A DNA stretch of 64,000 bases, taken from contig NZ_LNDD01000005.1 in assembly GCF_002865985.1 (NCBI RefSeq), positions 186,001-250,000 of the forward strand, written 5' to 3'. The notes below the pieces were generated by a model that was not told the DNA's origin, did no database searches, and worked only from the letters and a program-made list of their open reading frames with translations. The DNA comes from Thermotoga sp. SG1 (GTDB lineage Bacteria; Thermotogota; Thermotogae; Thermotogales; Thermotogaceae). Made by a program: the position numbers and the translations under genes. The stretch's first letter is position 1; every line of letters begins with the position of its first letter. This document shows positions 10,114-20,180 of the stretch, piece after piece.

Positions 10114-11742
10114 TCACTCTCCATTCTTCAACAGGTCACCGAGTGATTTCTGGTAGCTTTCCTTTTCCACCTTTTTTCTGTATTCTTCTATGTTCATCCT
10201 TTCTTCGAATCTCTTTTCACTCAGGATCATTCTTCCACCGAATATCTCATCTGGATCGATCCTGAGAACGACGAGGTTGAGCAACTTTCCTTCCTCGGGT
10301 TCACTGACAAGGTGGTTGTTCGGCACAAAGCCTTCCACATCGTATTCTTCGACCTGAACGATTACGCCTGAGTTCACTATCTTTTTCACGGTTCCCCTGA
10401 CTATCGAATCTTTTTCCAGCTCTTCCAGGGCACGTTTCCACGGATTTTCTTGAGTCCTTTTTATACTCAAGGAAAGTCTTCTGTTTTCTTTGTCCAGGTT
10501 CATTATCTTCACTTTCACCTTCTCGCCCACTTTAACGACCTCTTCTGGGCTATCAACCCTTTTCCAGGAAAGTTCGGAGATGGGGACAAAACCTTCAATC
10601 CCTTCCTCGAGTTCGACAAATACACCTTGTCTTATAATGGAAGTGACCTTTCCTGCCACCGTGTTTCCAACGGAGTATCTGTCTTCGATGTTCTCCCATG
10701 GATCTCCCTTTGCCTTTCTGTAACTAAGGGTGAGCTTTCTGTTTTCCCTGTCCACGTTGATCACTTCAACTTTTACAAGGTCACCAATCTTCACAACGTC
10801 TTCCAGGTTCTTTCTGCTGTTTCCCCAGAAAACCTCTGAACGTGGAACGAGTCCCTCCACACCAGGTTCGAGCCTCACAAAGAAACCAAACGGATGTATG
10901 GACGTGACCTCCCCACTCACCACTTTTCCAACAGGATATTTTTCCTCCACCTTATTCCAGGGATCAGGCATGAGCCGTTTCAGGCTGAGAACCACACTTT
11001 TTCTGTCTTTGTTCAGTTCGATGAGTTTTGCTGTGACCTTCTGGCCAACCTGCACCACATCCTCAGGAGTTATTCTTGTGTCATAACTGAGCTCGCTTCT
11101 TGGAATGAAACCTCTTATTCCATCCGAAATTTCAACCTCAACTCCTGAACGATTTATCCTTTTCACTGTGCACTCTACTAAGTCTCCTGTTTTCTTTTCA
11201 GAGAAAAACTCTTCCACTTTCTTTTCCTGTACAGCCTTTCTTGAAACCACGATTCTTGTTTCCCGTCGTGTACGGACCATGTCCAGTATGAGAACGTCGA
11301 TCTCTTCTTTAGGGAAGGGTTCTTCTCTTCTCAACAGAGAGTGTGAACCTGGCAGAAAAGCTGGTACCACTCCCTTCAATACCACGCTGTATCCACCTTT
11401 CGTCTGTGAAACGATCCGTGCTTTGACTGGTTTTCCTTCTTCGTATAGTTTTCTCAGTTCTTCCATTGTCTTTCTGAAGATCGGCCTTTTCTCTGAGAGT
11501 GTGGATCTTTCTTCGTAGTTCAGGTTCAATATTTGAAGGGTGAGTTCCTCCCCTACTTTGTAATCGTCTATCGGTCTGGTCAACTCGTTTTCTGGAACGA
11601 ATCCTTCACTTTTTCCCCCAAAATCCACTACTATGCCATCCTCTTCCTTCCCGATGACCATCCCTTTCACTATCTGCCCTCTTCTGAACTCACCCGGTTC
11701 ATACTGATTGAGAATTTCATCGTTGAATTCCACTGGTTCCAT
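10114..11742 (-). CDS. rpsA: 30S ribosomal protein S1 (multi-S1-domain)
   Basis: The 542-residue protein is built from about six S1 RNA-binding domains. Repeated blocks such as GxVTSIHPFGFFVRLEPGVEGLVPRSE are seen, with the last three most alike. This is close to the 557 residues of E. coli S1. It helps mRNA bind the 30S subunit. It lies directly downstream of ispH (1-base gap); the ispH-rpsA neighbourhood, sometimes fused, is familiar from Firmicutes. Confidence 0.93.
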   Translation of the reverse strand: MEPVEFNDEILNQYEPGEFRRGQIVKGMVIGKEEDGIVVDFGGKSEGFVPENELTRPIDDYKVGEELTLQILNLNYEERSTLSEKRPIFRKTMEELRKLYEEGKPVKARIVSQTKGGYSVVLKGVVPAFLPGSHSLLRREEPFPKEEIDVLILDMVRTRRETRIVVSRKAVQEKKVEEFFSEKKTGDLVECTVKRINRSGVEVEISDGIRGFIPRSELSYDTRITPEDVVQVGQKVTAKLIELNKDRKSVVLSLKRLMPDPWNKVEEKYPVGKVVSGEVTSIHPFGFFVRLEPGVEGLVPRSEVFWGNSRKNLEDVVKIGDLVKVEVINVDRENRKLTLSYRKAKGDPWENIEDRYSVGNTVAGKVTSIIRQGVFVELEEGIEGFVPISELSWKRVDSPEEVVKVGEKVKVKIMNLDKENRRLSLSIKRTQENPWKRALEELEKDSIVRGTVKKIVNSGVIVQVEEYDVEGFVPNNHLVSEPEEGKLLNLVVLRIDPDEIFGGRMILSEKRFEERMNIEEYRKKVEKESYQKSLGDLLKNGE

Positions 11743-11743
11743 A

Positions 11744-12556
11744 CTACTTCCCCTCCATCTCTTTCAGTTTTCTAACAACGTCCTCTATCAAAGAAACAGG
11801 TGTGGAAGTTCCACTGAACACACACACCGTACCATATTTTACTACGTCCTCCGGAATTTCATCGGGTGATTCCACCCAGATGGTTCTAGAGTTTTTGGAT
11901 GCAAGACGGAATAGTTTTCCCGTATTGGAACTGTGCTTTCCACCAACCACTATAGAAAGTTCGCAGATCTTCGAAAGATCTTTCACTTCCCTTTCCCGCT
12001 CCACGGTCACAGGGCATATCGTGTTCAGATAGATGGCCTTTTCGAAGTTGTTCATTCTGATCATCTCTGAGACGAATTCTCTGTATTCGTCCAGGGAAGA
12101 GGTGGTTTGGGACAGAAAAACTACGTTCTTTTCTTCCGTTTTGAAAGGTTTCTTTGTTACGATCGCGGGAGCGTATCCCATCAAAGCCACCATTTCGGGA
12201 TGATCCTTTTTTCCAAACACTATGAGCTTTCCTCTGGAGGAATATTCTCTGGCTGTTTTGAAAAGCTGGAAGACGATAGGACAGGTGAGATCTACAACCT
12301 TTGGATAAACCTTTCTCAGTTCTTCGAGCTTTTTCTCTGGTATTCCATGGGCTCTTACGACGAAGACATCTCCATCGGTGGGATCAGAGGAGATTTTCAG
12401 ACCCTTTTTTATCAGTTCTTCCATTACCTGCCTGTTGTGAACGATCTCACCGTCCGTTACTACCCTTTTTCCTTCATTCAGAAGCCTTTCAACGGTTTTT
12501 ATTGCCCTTTCCACTCCAAAACAGAAACCGACATTCTTTGCAACGATGATCTTCAA
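11744..12556 (-). CDS. ispH: 4-hydroxy-3-methylbut-2-enyl diphosphate reductase IspH (LytB)
   Basis: IspH is the last enzyme of the MEP isoprenoid pathway and carries a [4Fe-4S] cluster held by three cysteines. In this 270-residue protein they are seen in NVGFCFGVERA, VVDLTCPIV and YLNTICPVT; the conserved TEGEIVHN-like region reads DGEIVHNRQV. The start is TTG at 12556 in a TTGA overlap with the cmk stop, suggesting reinitiation. It sits between cmk and rpsA. Confidence 0.96.
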   Translation of the reverse strand: MKIIVAKNVGFCFGVERAIKTVERLLNEGKRVVTDGEIVHNRQVMEELIKKGLKISSDPTDGDVFVVRAHGIPEKKLEELRKVYPKVVDLTCPIVFQLFKTAREYSSRGKLIVFGKKDHPEMVALMGYAPAIVTKKPFKTEEKNVVFLSQTTSSLDEYREFVSEMIRMNNFEKAIYLNTICPVTVEREREVKDLSKICELSIVVGGKHSSNTGKLFRLASKNSRTIWVESPDEIPEDVVKYGTVCVFSGTSTPVSLIEDVVRKLKEMEGK

Positions 12557-13215
12557 ACCTTCATCCTCTCCTCAACAAGTTTCAGTATTTTTTGAAGAAC
12601 CTCGTTCACACTCATACTGGTTGTGTCGATGACCACGGCATCTTCCGCCGGTTTGAGTGGTGCAATCTTCCTGCTGGAATCTTGTGTGTCCCTTGAGATC
12701 AATTCCTTTTCAACCTCTTCCCTGCTGACGTTCAAACCCTTTTTCTGGTATTCCCTGAGTTTTCTCTCGATGCGAGCTTCCAGAGAAGCTGTGAGAAAAA
12801 TCTTGAGCTGAGCATTTGGCAAAACAACGGTTCCGATGTCCCTTCCCTCAACCACTATGTTTTTGTCATCACAGATCTCCCGTTGTATTCTAACAAGGTG
12901 TTGTCTTACCAAATCGAGTTTTGCAAAATCTGAGGCGAGAATACCCGCTTCGGGGCATTGGATTTTCTCTGTGTAATCTTCTCCGTTGATGAACACCCTA
13001 CCATCTCTGTAATCCACATTCACATCTTTGAGTGCCTTTTCCAGTTCCTCTCTTGATGAGAAAGGATTCAGCCCTTTTTCTTTCAGGTAGACAGCAACAG
13101 CACGGTAAGTGGCTCCCGTGTTCAGATGTTCAAAGCCCAGCCTTTCTGCCAGGAGCTTTGCGATGGTGGATTTTCCTGAGGCTGCTGGTCCGTCTATTGC
13201 TATCTGAAGCCCCAT
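12553..13215 (-). CDS. cmk: Cytidylate kinase
   Basis: This enzyme phosphorylates CMP and dCMP. The 220-residue protein has the P-loop IDGPAASGKST at the N-terminus, the substrate-binding VVEGRDIGTVVLP, and the LID-like RDTQDSSRKIAPL. It starts with ATG at 13215 after GGAGGAGGTG and overlaps ispH by 4 bases. Length and motifs are standard. Confidence 0.97.
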   Translation of the reverse strand: MGLQIAIDGPAASGKSTIAKLLAERLGFEHLNTGATYRAVAVYLKEKGLNPFSSREELEKALKDVNVDYRDGRVFINGEDYTEKIQCPEAGILASDFAKLDLVRQHLVRIQREICDDKNIVVEGRDIGTVVLPNAQLKIFLTASLEARIERKLREYQKKGLNVSREEVEKELISRDTQDSSRKIAPLKPAEDAVVIDTTSMSVNEVLQKILKLVEERMKV

Positions 13216-13216
13216 C

Positions 13217-13549
13217 CTACACCTCCTCCGTTGTGTCGACGATCTTGAAGATCTTGTCCAGGTGTGTGAGTTTGAAGATTCTCAGAATGCTCTCTTTCAG
13301 AGAACTGAGAATGAATTCCTTTCCGTTGATCTTGGCGTCCTTTAAGATGACAACCAGAGTTCCAAGACCCGCACTGTCCATGTAGGAGACGGAAGAAAGA
13401 TCCAGAACGATCTTCTTTTTGTCCGTCGATGAGACAAGGTTTCTCAACTGCTCTTTCAACTCTGAGGAATTGTACGCATCGATTTCCCCATGAACCTTCA
13501 CGATTATCTTGTCTTCCTGCTCTATCTTTTCTAGTTTCAGTCCTTCCAT
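13217..13549 (-). CDS. STAS-domain anti-sigma factor antagonist (SpoIIAA/RsbV-like)
   Basis: This single STAS domain of 110 residues contains the diagnostic [11 protein letters not shown], whose serine is the usual phosphorylation site of SpoIIAA-type switches. I chose ATG 13549, one base after the aspS stop, because its ribosome binding site GGAGGGA lies in the last aspS codons; a longer frame to 13597 has no such site. No anti-sigma kinase is visible in the window. A SpoIIE-type phosphatase is encoded at 32989-34128 and could act on this or another STAS protein; that link is a guess. Confidence 0.85.
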   Translation of the reverse strand: MEGLKLEKIEQEDKIIVKVHGEIDAYNSSELKEQLRNLVSSTDKKKIVLDLSSVSYMDSAGLGTLVVILKDAKINGKEFILSSLKESILRIFKLTHLDKIFKIVDTTEEV

Positions 13550-13550
13550 G

Positions 13551-15290
13551 TTATCCCTCCTCAACACGGATTCTGAGTTCCCTGAGCTGTTTTTCATCGA
13601 CCGACGAAGGTGCTCCTGTCAGAAGACACACACCGTTTCCTGTCTTCGGAAATGGAATGACCTCTCTTATGGAGTTTTCTCCAGCGATGATAGCAACCAG
13701 CCTGTCCAGTCCAAAGGCGATTCCACCGTGTGGGGGAACACCGTATTTGAACGCTTCAAGGAAAAATCCAAACTTCTCCCGGGCTTCTTCTTCACTTATT
13801 CCAAGTAGTTTGAAGATCTTTTCCTGTATCTCTCTTTTGTGTATCCTTATGCTTCCCCCTCCTACCTCGTATCCGTTTATAACGATGTCGTAGGCTTTTG
13901 CTCTCACCTTTGTATGATCATCGCCGAGAGTTTCCTCAACCGGCATGGTGAAGGGATGGTGCCTTGCCACGAACCTTTCTTCCTCTTCGCTCCATTCGAA
14001 GTATGGAAAATCAACCACCCAGAGGATGTCAAACCCCTTTGCCAGATGTGAAAAGTACTCTTTTCCTATTTCCAGTCTGAGTGTTCCAAGAGCCTCGTTG
14101 AGTAGATCTCTATCCTTGTGAGCAGCTATCAAACAAACGTCCCCTTCTTTCAGATTTTCCTTTTCTGCTATCGTTTTGAACTCCCTTTCGAGGTGTTTTA
14201 AATGCGGTGAAGTGATTTTTCCTTCTATCTTGAACCAGATGAGTCCTCCTAGCCCAAGTTCTTTGGCCCTTTCCATCAACTCGTCACCTTTTTTCCTTGT
14301 CATCTCAGAGGCGAACTCTGGAACGACGAATCCCTTTACACTTCCTCCCTCTTCCAGGACGCTTCTTATAACCCTGAAATCAGTTCCTTCAAAGGCGTAT
14401 CTCAGATCTTTCAGTTCCATACCGTACCTTCTGTCGGGCTTGTCCGTTCCGTATTTTTCCATCGCTTCATTGTATGTTATTCTGTCAAAGGGCGTTTTCA
14501 GATCCATACCGATGGCTTCCCTGAACACTCGGGCGATCATGCCCTCACTCACCGAAAGAACATCTTCTACGTCGACAAAGGACATCTCCACATCGACCTG
14601 GGTGAACTCCGGTTGTCTGTCAGCTCTCAGGTCTTCGTCTCTGAAACACCTTACTATCTGAAAGTACCTGTCGAAACCAGATATCATCAGAAGCTGCTTG
14701 AAAAGTTGTGGAGATTGTGGAAGAGCGTAGAATTTCCCTGGTCTGAGGCGAGAAGGAACCAGAAAATCTCTGGCACCCTCCGGTGTGCTCTTTGTGAGAA
14801 AAGGTGTTTCTATCTCTAGAAACCCCAGCTCGTCGAAATATTTTCTGATTGTCCTTGCAATGGTGTATCTCAGAATTATATTGTCTCTCATTCGCTTCGA
14901 CCTCAGATCTATGTATCGGTATCTGAGCCTCATTTCTTCCTTGGGTGTTTCATTGGGATAAAAAGGTAGGGGTTCTGCTTTAGACAGGATCTCTATCCTC
15001 TCTGCTACAACTTCTATTTCTCCGGTTGCAATGTTAGGGTTTTCCGTGCCAGCCGGCCTCCTTCTCACCGTTCCTTCAACCAGAACGACGGACTCACGCG
15101 TAAGATCGTCCACTGTTTCGTAGGCTTTGCTGTTCACATCACACACAATTTGTGTTTCACCGTACCTATCTCTCAGATCAAAGAATCGAACTCCTCCAAG
15201 GTCTCTTATTCTGTCCACCCATCCACAGAGTTTCACCTTTTTTCCTTCGTCTTCTGCTCTGAGTTCACCGCATGTATGAGTCCTCAACAT
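13551..15290 (-). CDS. aspS: Aspartyl-tRNA synthetase (bacterial type)
   Basis: The 579-residue class II synthetase has an N-terminal OB-fold ([19 protein letters not shown]), motif 1 near [16 protein letters not shown], motif 2 ([21 protein letters not shown]), a GAD insertion domain and motif 3 (GIAFGLDRL). The insertion marks it as the bacterial rather than the archaeal form. It overlaps the upstream IF-2B-like gene by 7 bases. Confidence 0.97.
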   Translation of the reverse strand: MLRTHTCGELRAEDEGKKVKLCGWVDRIRDLGGVRFFDLRDRYGETQIVCDVNSKAYETVDDLTRESVVLVEGTVRRRPAGTENPNIATGEIEVVAERIEILSKAEPLPFYPNETPKEEMRLRYRYIDLRSKRMRDNIILRYTIARTIRKYFDELGFLEIETPFLTKSTPEGARDFLVPSRLRPGKFYALPQSPQLFKQLLMISGFDRYFQIVRCFRDEDLRADRQPEFTQVDVEMSFVDVEDVLSVSEGMIARVFREAIGMDLKTPFDRITYNEAMEKYGTDKPDRRYGMELKDLRYAFEGTDFRVIRSVLEEGGSVKGFVVPEFASEMTRKKGDELMERAKELGLGGLIWFKIEGKITSPHLKHLEREFKTIAEKENLKEGDVCLIAAHKDRDLLNEALGTLRLEIGKEYFSHLAKGFDILWVVDFPYFEWSEEEERFVARHHPFTMPVEETLGDDHTKVRAKAYDIVINGYEVGGGSIRIHKREIQEKIFKLLGISEEEAREKFGFFLEAFKYGVPPHGGIAFGLDRLVAIIAGENSIREVIPFPKTGNGVCLLTGAPSSVDEKQLRELRIRVEEG

Positions 15291-15994
15291 GCTGTCCCTC
15301 CCTCTGGATCTGTTATTATCGCCGTTATCAACTCAGATGGAATTACCTCAAAAAGATCTGTCTCCTTCAAAGATCTTGAACCGAACTTAAAGGGATCAGC
15401 CACCACTAGAAAAGGTTTTTTCTGCTCCCTACACAGGATTGCAAGCGTGGTCGATCCCACCTTGTTCAGAACATTTCCTGCTTTATCGACGTAATCGGCT
15501 CCGACAAGGCACAGATCCACTTTCCTCAGGATTCTGTACGCCAGAAGGTCTTCGACGAGTTCAACCCTCAGACCTTCCCTTCTCAAAGATTCTACCAGTA
15601 TCCTTCCTTCACTTCCAGGACGTGATTCCAGAACATAGACACAGACTGGTTTTGCCTTAATGAAGGTTTGTTTCAGAGTCTTGCTGTTACTCAGCGTTAT
15701 TATTCTTTTTCCTCTGCAAAAAGAAGATGCGTATTCAACTGTGCGCTCCAGGGTTTTCTTTAAAAGACGGAGAAATTCCGATAGTTCTTTTTTTGAAGGA
15801 CTTGTTTTCAGAAAATGTGCCAACTTTTCCAGAACCGCCATGGGTTTTTCCCTGAAGAAAAGATGTATATCTCTTACTACCTCGTTCATGTTCAGAGATT
15901 CAAAATTGTCTTCGATGAAGGTTATCAAACGTTCTGCAACTTCCCGGGATCCTTCTGTTTTCATCTGGCTCAAAAACTCTTGAACTCCAGACAC
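15284..15994 (-). CDS. IF-2B alpha/delta family protein (ISOCOT fold)
   Basis: The 236-residue protein resembles the alpha/beta/delta subunits of eIF2B and related sugar-phosphate isomerases. It has a helical N-terminal half, then [22 protein letters not shown] and [19 protein letters not shown], the ligand-binding block. In bacteria such proteins are more likely small-molecule isomerases or regulators than translation factors. The substrate cannot be told; it is not the methylthioribose-1-phosphate isomerase length. It is the first gene of the long minus-strand operon, starting with GTG at 15994 after GAGGTGAT. Confidence 0.75.
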   Translation of the reverse strand: MSGVQEFLSQMKTEGSREVAERLITFIEDNFESLNMNEVVRDIHLFFREKPMAVLEKLAHFLKTSPSKKELSEFLRLLKKTLERTVEYASSFCRGKRIITLSNSKTLKQTFIKAKPVCVYVLESRPGSEGRILVESLRREGLRVELVEDLLAYRILRKVDLCLVGADYVDKAGNVLNKVGSTTLAILCREQKKPFLVVADPFKFGSRSLKETDLFEVIPSELITAIITDPEGGTAC

Positions 15995-16016
15995 TCTGGT
16001 ATCACCTCATATAAGT

Positions 16017-16044
16017 ATTGTATCCCAATTTCCCTCTGTTCCAA
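16017..16044 (-). promoter_or_regulatory. Promoter of the aspS-cmk-ispH-rpsA-mfd operon
   Basis: On the minus strand TTGGAA (16039-16044), a 16-base spacer and TACAAT (16017-16022) lie about 23 bases upstream of the first start codon at 15994. It is a moderate match and is the only good candidate in the 205-base divergent gap. Confidence 0.55.
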
Positions 16045-16135
16045 AAAAATAGTTGTAATTGGTGCTCTTCCGTTGTTTTCAAAAATTGCTGGTGATTATT
16101 TGGAAATAAATTAAAAATTCTCCGCTAATCTCTCG

Positions 16136-16164
16136 TTTACAACCGAAATCATTGGTGTTATAAT
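16136..16164 (+). promoter_or_regulatory. Promoter of the DUF4912-GH57-rsmA operon
   Basis: TTTACA (16136-16141), a 17-base spacer and a perfect TATAAT (16159-16164) stand 36 bases before the GTG start at 16200. The rest of the 205-base divergent gap is AT-rich, with nothing else I can name. Confidence 0.7.
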
Positions 16165-16199
16165 TTTTTAAAACGAAAATTAACAAGGAGGCGAGGATA

Positions 16200-16943
16200 G
16201 TGAAAAGAGAAGAAATACTGAAATGGCTCGATGCGAATCCCACCATACAGGAACTCAAGAGATTCGCAAAGAGTCTGGGACTCAGGGTGAAGAAGGCCAT
16301 GAAGAAAAAAGATGTCATAAAGCTCATAAGAGAACACGTGGAAAATTCTTCAGCAACGAGTGCATCCTCTGGTGCTCCCACATTGAAACAAGTGCCTTCT
16401 ACAGTAGATCTCACGCTTCCCAAAACCTACAACAAGAACAAACTCGTTCTCATGCCGGTCAATCCCTACGTGGTGTTTTCTTACTGGGATTTTGACGATG
16501 AAACTAGGAACTTGATGAAACAAATGGCAAGGGAAGGGAAAGCTGTCATCAGACTTTACGATGTAACTTTCATTATGTTCGATGGAACCAATGCTCACAG
16601 GACCTTCGAATACAGACTCGATGAGGTCACTCTCGAAGCAGGGAATTTCTATTTCCAGGTTCCCATGCCCAGGGCAGACTACCTCTCGGAGATGGGTTAT
16701 TTAGATGAAGAAGGAAGGTTCATTCCTTTGATGAGATCCAACGTAGCAAGAACTCCAACCGCTTCTCCTTCGACTTCTTCCAGGGAAAGATGGTATGATC
16801 TGCGTAGCAGAAAGAGAAGCGTGATCCTCTCTGAAGGAAGCCTGGTGAAACCGATAGAGAAACTGAGAGGTGTCACCTCTCCGGGTTGGCCTTCCGGACA
16901 AGGAATAGGCATCATGTGGGAGATATTCAGAAGCGGGAGGTAA
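16200..16943 (+). CDS. DUF4912 domain protein
   Basis: The 247-residue protein begins with a short basic helical region (residues 1-45, SAP-like: IQELKRFAKSLGLRVKKAMKKKDVIKLI), then a Ser/Thr-rich linker, then the DUF4912 block (VMPVNPYVVFSYWDFDDE and AVIRLYDVTF). The function of DUF4912 is unknown. It lies 4 bases upstream of the GH57 glucan enzyme, and a role linked to glycogen is only a guess from this pairing. GTG at 16200 follows AAGGAGG with a spacing of 8. Confidence 0.8.
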   Translation: MKREEILKWLDANPTIQELKRFAKSLGLRVKKAMKKKDVIKLIREHVENSSATSASSGAPTLKQVPSTVDLTLPKTYNKNKLVLMPVNPYVVFSYWDFDDETRNLMKQMAREGKAVIRLYDVTFIMFDGTNAHRTFEYRLDEVTLEAGNFYFQVPMPRADYLSEMGYLDEEGRFIPLMRSNVARTPTASPSTSSRERWYDLRSRKRSVILSEGSLVKPIEKLRGVTSPGWPSGQGIGIMWEIFRSGR

Positions 16944-16947
16944 TCGT

Positions 16948-18534
16948 ATGCGTGGAAAAATACTCATCTTTTTACATGCTCATCTTCCGTATGTTCACCA
17001 TCCAGAGTACGATCACTTTCTAGAGGAAAGATGGTTGTTCGAAGCCATAACGGAAACTTACATACCACTTCTGATGATGTTCGATGAGATAGCTGACTTC
17101 CGACTCACCATGTCCATAACTCCTCCACTGATGGAAATGCTCTCTTCCAGAGACCTTCAGGAAAAATACAAAAAACACATGGAAAAGCTCATCGAACTTG
17201 CAGATAAAGAAGTGGAGAGGACAAAATCCGAACATCCTCTGAAACACAAGATGGCAAAGTTCTATCGAGAGCATTTCGAAAAAGTGCTGAACGTCTTTCT
17301 GTCTTACGATGGGAACATTTTGAATGGCTTCAAGAAATACCAGGAAACAGGAAAGCTCGAGATCGTTACCTGCAACGCAACTCACGCGTTTTTGCCTCTC
17401 TATCAGATGTATCCGGAGGTTGTAAACGCTCAAATCGCAGTTGGTGTGAAGAACTATGAAAAACACATGGAAAAACACCCCAGGGGGATCTGGCTTGCTG
17501 AATGTGGATACTATCAAGGACTGGATCTCTACCTTGCCCAGAACAACATAGAGTACTTCTTCGTTGATTCACACGCGTTCTGGTTCGCTGATGAACAGCC
17601 AAGATACGGGGTCTACCGTCCTGTCATGACACCGAGTGGTGTGTTCGTCTTCGCCAGAGATCCCGAGTCGAGCGAGCAAGTGTGGAGTGCCATGGTCGGA
17701 TATCCCGGAGATCCAAGGTACAGAGAGTTTTACAGAGACATCGGATTTGACAGAGAAATGGAGTACATAAAAGATTACATAGATCCTTCTGGAGTGAGGG
17801 TGAACACAGGGATAAAATACCACAGGATCACATCGAAGAGTCTGGATGCATCGAAAAAAGATTACTACGACATAGATGCAGCCATGGAAGCGGTTGAAGA
17901 ACACGCAAGAGACTTTCTTCACAAAAAGGAAGATCAGGCGAAAAGATTAATGGATGTGATGGGAGTAGAACCCGTGATCGTAGCGCCGTTTGATGCAGAG
18001 CTATTTGGTCACTGGTGGTTCGAAGGTGTTTACTTTTTGAAGAGGTTCTTTGAGCTTGTGAACGAATCCAGGACTTTGAAGTTGGTCACCGCTTCGGAAG
18101 TCATAGATACACTCGAGGAGGTTCAAATCGTCACTCCTGCCGATTCCAGTTGGGGAGCTGGTGGATATTACGAAACCTGGCTCAATGGAACGAACGATTG
18201 GATCTACCGACACCTTCACGAAATGATAGAAAGAATGGTAGAGCTTGCCAGAAAATACTACGACAGTTCCGATCCTCTCACAGAGAGAGTACTCAACCAG
18301 ATGCTCAGAGAGCTTTTTCTGGCGCAGTCCAGTGACTGGGCTTTCATCATGACAACGAGAACAAGCGTTGAATACGCAGAGAACAGAACAAAACTCCACA
18401 TAAAGAGATTCTTCGATCTATATGACCAGCTCACCAGCGGAAATATAAACAAAAAGGTTCTTGAATACTACGAGTGGGTGGATGCGATATTTCCGGAGAT
18501 AAACTTCAGAGTGATGGCGAGGGATGTGGTTTGA
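16948..18534 (+). CDS. GH57 alpha-glucan enzyme (AmyC type, probable glycogen branching enzyme)
   Basis: The 528-residue protein has the GH57 layout: N-terminal [11 protein letters not shown] (motif 1), [12 protein letters not shown] with the likely catalytic glutamate, [13 protein letters not shown]-like [13 protein letters not shown] with the acid aspartate, and a C-terminal helical DUF1957-type domain. It corresponds to T. maritima AmyC (TM1438), whose structure was solved; relatives of this length act as 1,4-alpha-glucan branching enzymes rather than amylases. There is no signal peptide, so it acts inside the cell. Confidence 0.88.
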   Translation: MRGKILIFLHAHLPYVHHPEYDHFLEERWLFEAITETYIPLLMMFDEIADFRLTMSITPPLMEMLSSRDLQEKYKKHMEKLIELADKEVERTKSEHPLKHKMAKFYREHFEKVLNVFLSYDGNILNGFKKYQETGKLEIVTCNATHAFLPLYQMYPEVVNAQIAVGVKNYEKHMEKHPRGIWLAECGYYQGLDLYLAQNNIEYFFVDSHAFWFADEQPRYGVYRPVMTPSGVFVFARDPESSEQVWSAMVGYPGDPRYREFYRDIGFDREMEYIKDYIDPSGVRVNTGIKYHRITSKSLDASKKDYYDIDAAMEAVEEHARDFLHKKEDQAKRLMDVMGVEPVIVAPFDAELFGHWWFEGVYFLKRFFELVNESRTLKLVTASEVIDTLEEVQIVTPADSSWGAGGYYETWLNGTNDWIYRHLHEMIERMVELARKYYDSSDPLTERVLNQMLRELFLAQSSDWAFIMTTRTSVEYAENRTKLHIKRFFDLYDQLTSGNINKKVLEYYEWVDAIFPEINFRVMARDVV

Positions 18535-19313
18535 AGACATCCGATTACCTGAAAAAATACGGTATAAGACTCAAAAAGCATCTTGGTCAGGTGTTTCTCT
18601 CAGACGATCGAATAGCAAAGCGCATTGTGAAGGAAGCAGGTTTGAAACCAGATGATGTTGTTGTGGAGATAGGAGCGGGTGCAGGTACGCTCACAGAAGA
18701 ACTCGCAAAAACAGGTGCAAGGGTGATCGCTTACGAAATAGATGAAAGTCTTGCACCGATTCTTCAAGAGAGGCTTTCAAAGTACCCAAATGTGGAGCTG
18801 AGATTCGAGGATTTTCTCAAAGCAAAAGATGTACCAGATGGGGCCATTTGTGTTTCCAACATACCGTACAGTGTAACAGGCCTCATAATAGAAAAGATCA
18901 TAGAGTGGAGATTCAAAAGAGCCATCCTGATGGTCCAAAAAGAAGTTGGAGAAAGAATTCTCTCAAAACCAGGAAGAAAGTCTTATGGATATCTTTCTGT
19001 GATGGTTCAGACATTCTACGAAGTAAGAAAACTCTTCGATGTTCCAAGATCCTATTTTGTTCCAAATCCAGAGGTGGATTCGGTGGTCATCGAAATGAAA
19101 AGAAAGGATGTGGATCTGGACTTTGAGAGGTTCAAAAAATTTGTTTCAATGATATTCTCAAAGAAAAGAAAGACTCTCAAAAACAATCTCAAGCCGTTCC
19201 TTTCCATTTTTGAAGGAATGGACCTTTCAAGAAGGGCAGAACAGCTCACCATTGAGGAGATAATGGAACTCTACAACGTTTGGAGGAGGACTCTTGAATG
19301 TTCAAAGGAATAA
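18531..19313 (+). CDS. rsmA: 16S rRNA dimethyladenosine transferase RsmA (KsgA)
   Basis: RsmA dimethylates two adjacent adenines near the 3' end of 16S rRNA during 30S maturation. The protein starts with the family hallmark KKHLGQVFL, then the SAM-binding [15 protein letters not shown] and the catalytic NIPY (SNIPYSV). I chose TTG at 18531, giving 260 residues in a TTGA overlap with the GH57 stop. A longer frame from 18474 would add residues unlike the family. Confidence 0.95.
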   Translation: MKTSDYLKKYGIRLKKHLGQVFLSDDRIAKRIVKEAGLKPDDVVVEIGAGAGTLTEELAKTGARVIAYEIDESLAPILQERLSKYPNVELRFEDFLKAKDVPDGAICVSNIPYSVTGLIIEKIIEWRFKRAILMVQKEVGERILSKPGRKSYGYLSVMVQTFYEVRKLFDVPRSYFVPNPEVDSVVIEMKRKDVDLDFERFKKFVSMIFSKKRKTLKNNLKPFLSIFEGMDLSRRAEQLTIEEIMELYNVWRRTLECSKE

Positions 19314-19828
19314 TAGCTGCGATCTGGGATATGGAATCTCTTGGGGAGATAGATCCGAACGTTGTTTTTCTTCTCAAGAGCGATATTTTGAACCTGAAGT
19401 TCCACCTGAAGATTCTCAAAGATAAGGGAAAAACAGTCTTCGTTGACATGGACTTTGTGAGTGGCTTGGGAGAAGGTGAAGAAGCCGTTTTATTTGTCAA
19501 AAAAACCGGTGCCGATGGAATCATCACGATAAAGCCAAAAAACTACCTTGCCGCGAAGAAAAACAACATCTCCGCTGTTCTCAGATTCTTCGCACTCGAT
19601 TCGAAGGCAGTTGAGAGGGGAATCGAACAGATCGAATCCCTTGGAGTGGATGTGGTGGAGATTCTTCCGGGACTTGCGGCACCGAAGGTGGCAAAGAAAA
19701 TACCCGGCAGGACTGTGATCGCCGCCGGGCTTGTTGAAACAGAGAAAGAAGCCAGGGAAATTCTCAAACACGTTAGTGCGATCTCTACAAGTTCAAGAAG
19801 CCTTTGGAAGATGAAGTTTCAACCATGA
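19298..19828 (+). CDS. GlpP-family glycerol-3-phosphate-responsive antiterminator (paralogue 1)
   Basis: This 176-residue single-domain TIM-barrel-like protein belongs to the GlpP family. Shared features with the second copy at 23281-23838 are [24 protein letters not shown] and the C-terminal [11 protein letters not shown]. In Bacillus, GlpP binds glycerol 3-phosphate and the leader RNA of glp operons to prevent termination. This copy is cotranscribed with rsmA (16-base overlap), not with glycerol genes. Its 3' end overlaps the convergent CoA-binding gene by 44 bases. Confidence 0.85.
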   Translation: MFKGIIAAIWDMESLGEIDPNVVFLLKSDILNLKFHLKILKDKGKTVFVDMDFVSGLGEGEEAVLFVKKTGADGIITIKPKNYLAAKKNNISAVLRFFALDSKAVERGIEQIESLGVDVVEILPGLAAPKVAKKIPGRTVIAAGLVETEKEAREILKHVSAISTSSRSLWKMKFQP

Positions 19829-20180
19829 TACATTTTTCAGCTGAATACTCCACATCATTCAGAGTGTTCAAGAACTCTTCAATTTCTCTGGAAAACGCTC
19901 CAGGTTGGTACCAAAACTTCCTGAAACCTGCCTTGTAGGCCTTTTCTGTTTCTTTGAGGGCCACTTCTGGTGGTACAACAAAGACTATCACGTCCACATC
20001 TTTGGGAAGTTCTTCCACACTCTTGTGAGTTTTGAAGCCTTCTATCTCGTCGTATTTGGGGTTCACCGGCAAAACTTCGAATCCTTTGGAGATCAAATCC
20101 TTGAGAATCACGTTACCGTATTTCCTCGGGTTAACCGTTGCTCCAACAAGAGCTATCCTCTTGAACTTTTTTGGATCCAT
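19785..20180 (-). CDS. CoA-binding domain protein
   Basis: This 131-residue stand-alone Rossmann-like CoA-binding domain has IALVGATVNPRKYGNVI, EVLPVNPKYDEIEG and VIVFVVPPE, the usual motifs of YccU-type proteins. Its biochemical role is not established. ATG 20180 is fixed by AGGAGGTTGGAAA. It is the last gene of the glycerol operon, overlapping DUF1667 by 50 bases upstream and the GlpP paralogue tail-to-tail by 44 bases. Confidence 0.85.
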   Translation of the reverse strand: MDPKKFKRIALVGATVNPRKYGNVILKDLISKGFEVLPVNPKYDEIEGFKTHKSVEELPKDVDVIVFVVPPEVALKETEKAYKAGFRKFWYQPGAFSREIEEFLNTLNDVEYSAEKCIMVETSSSKGFLNL

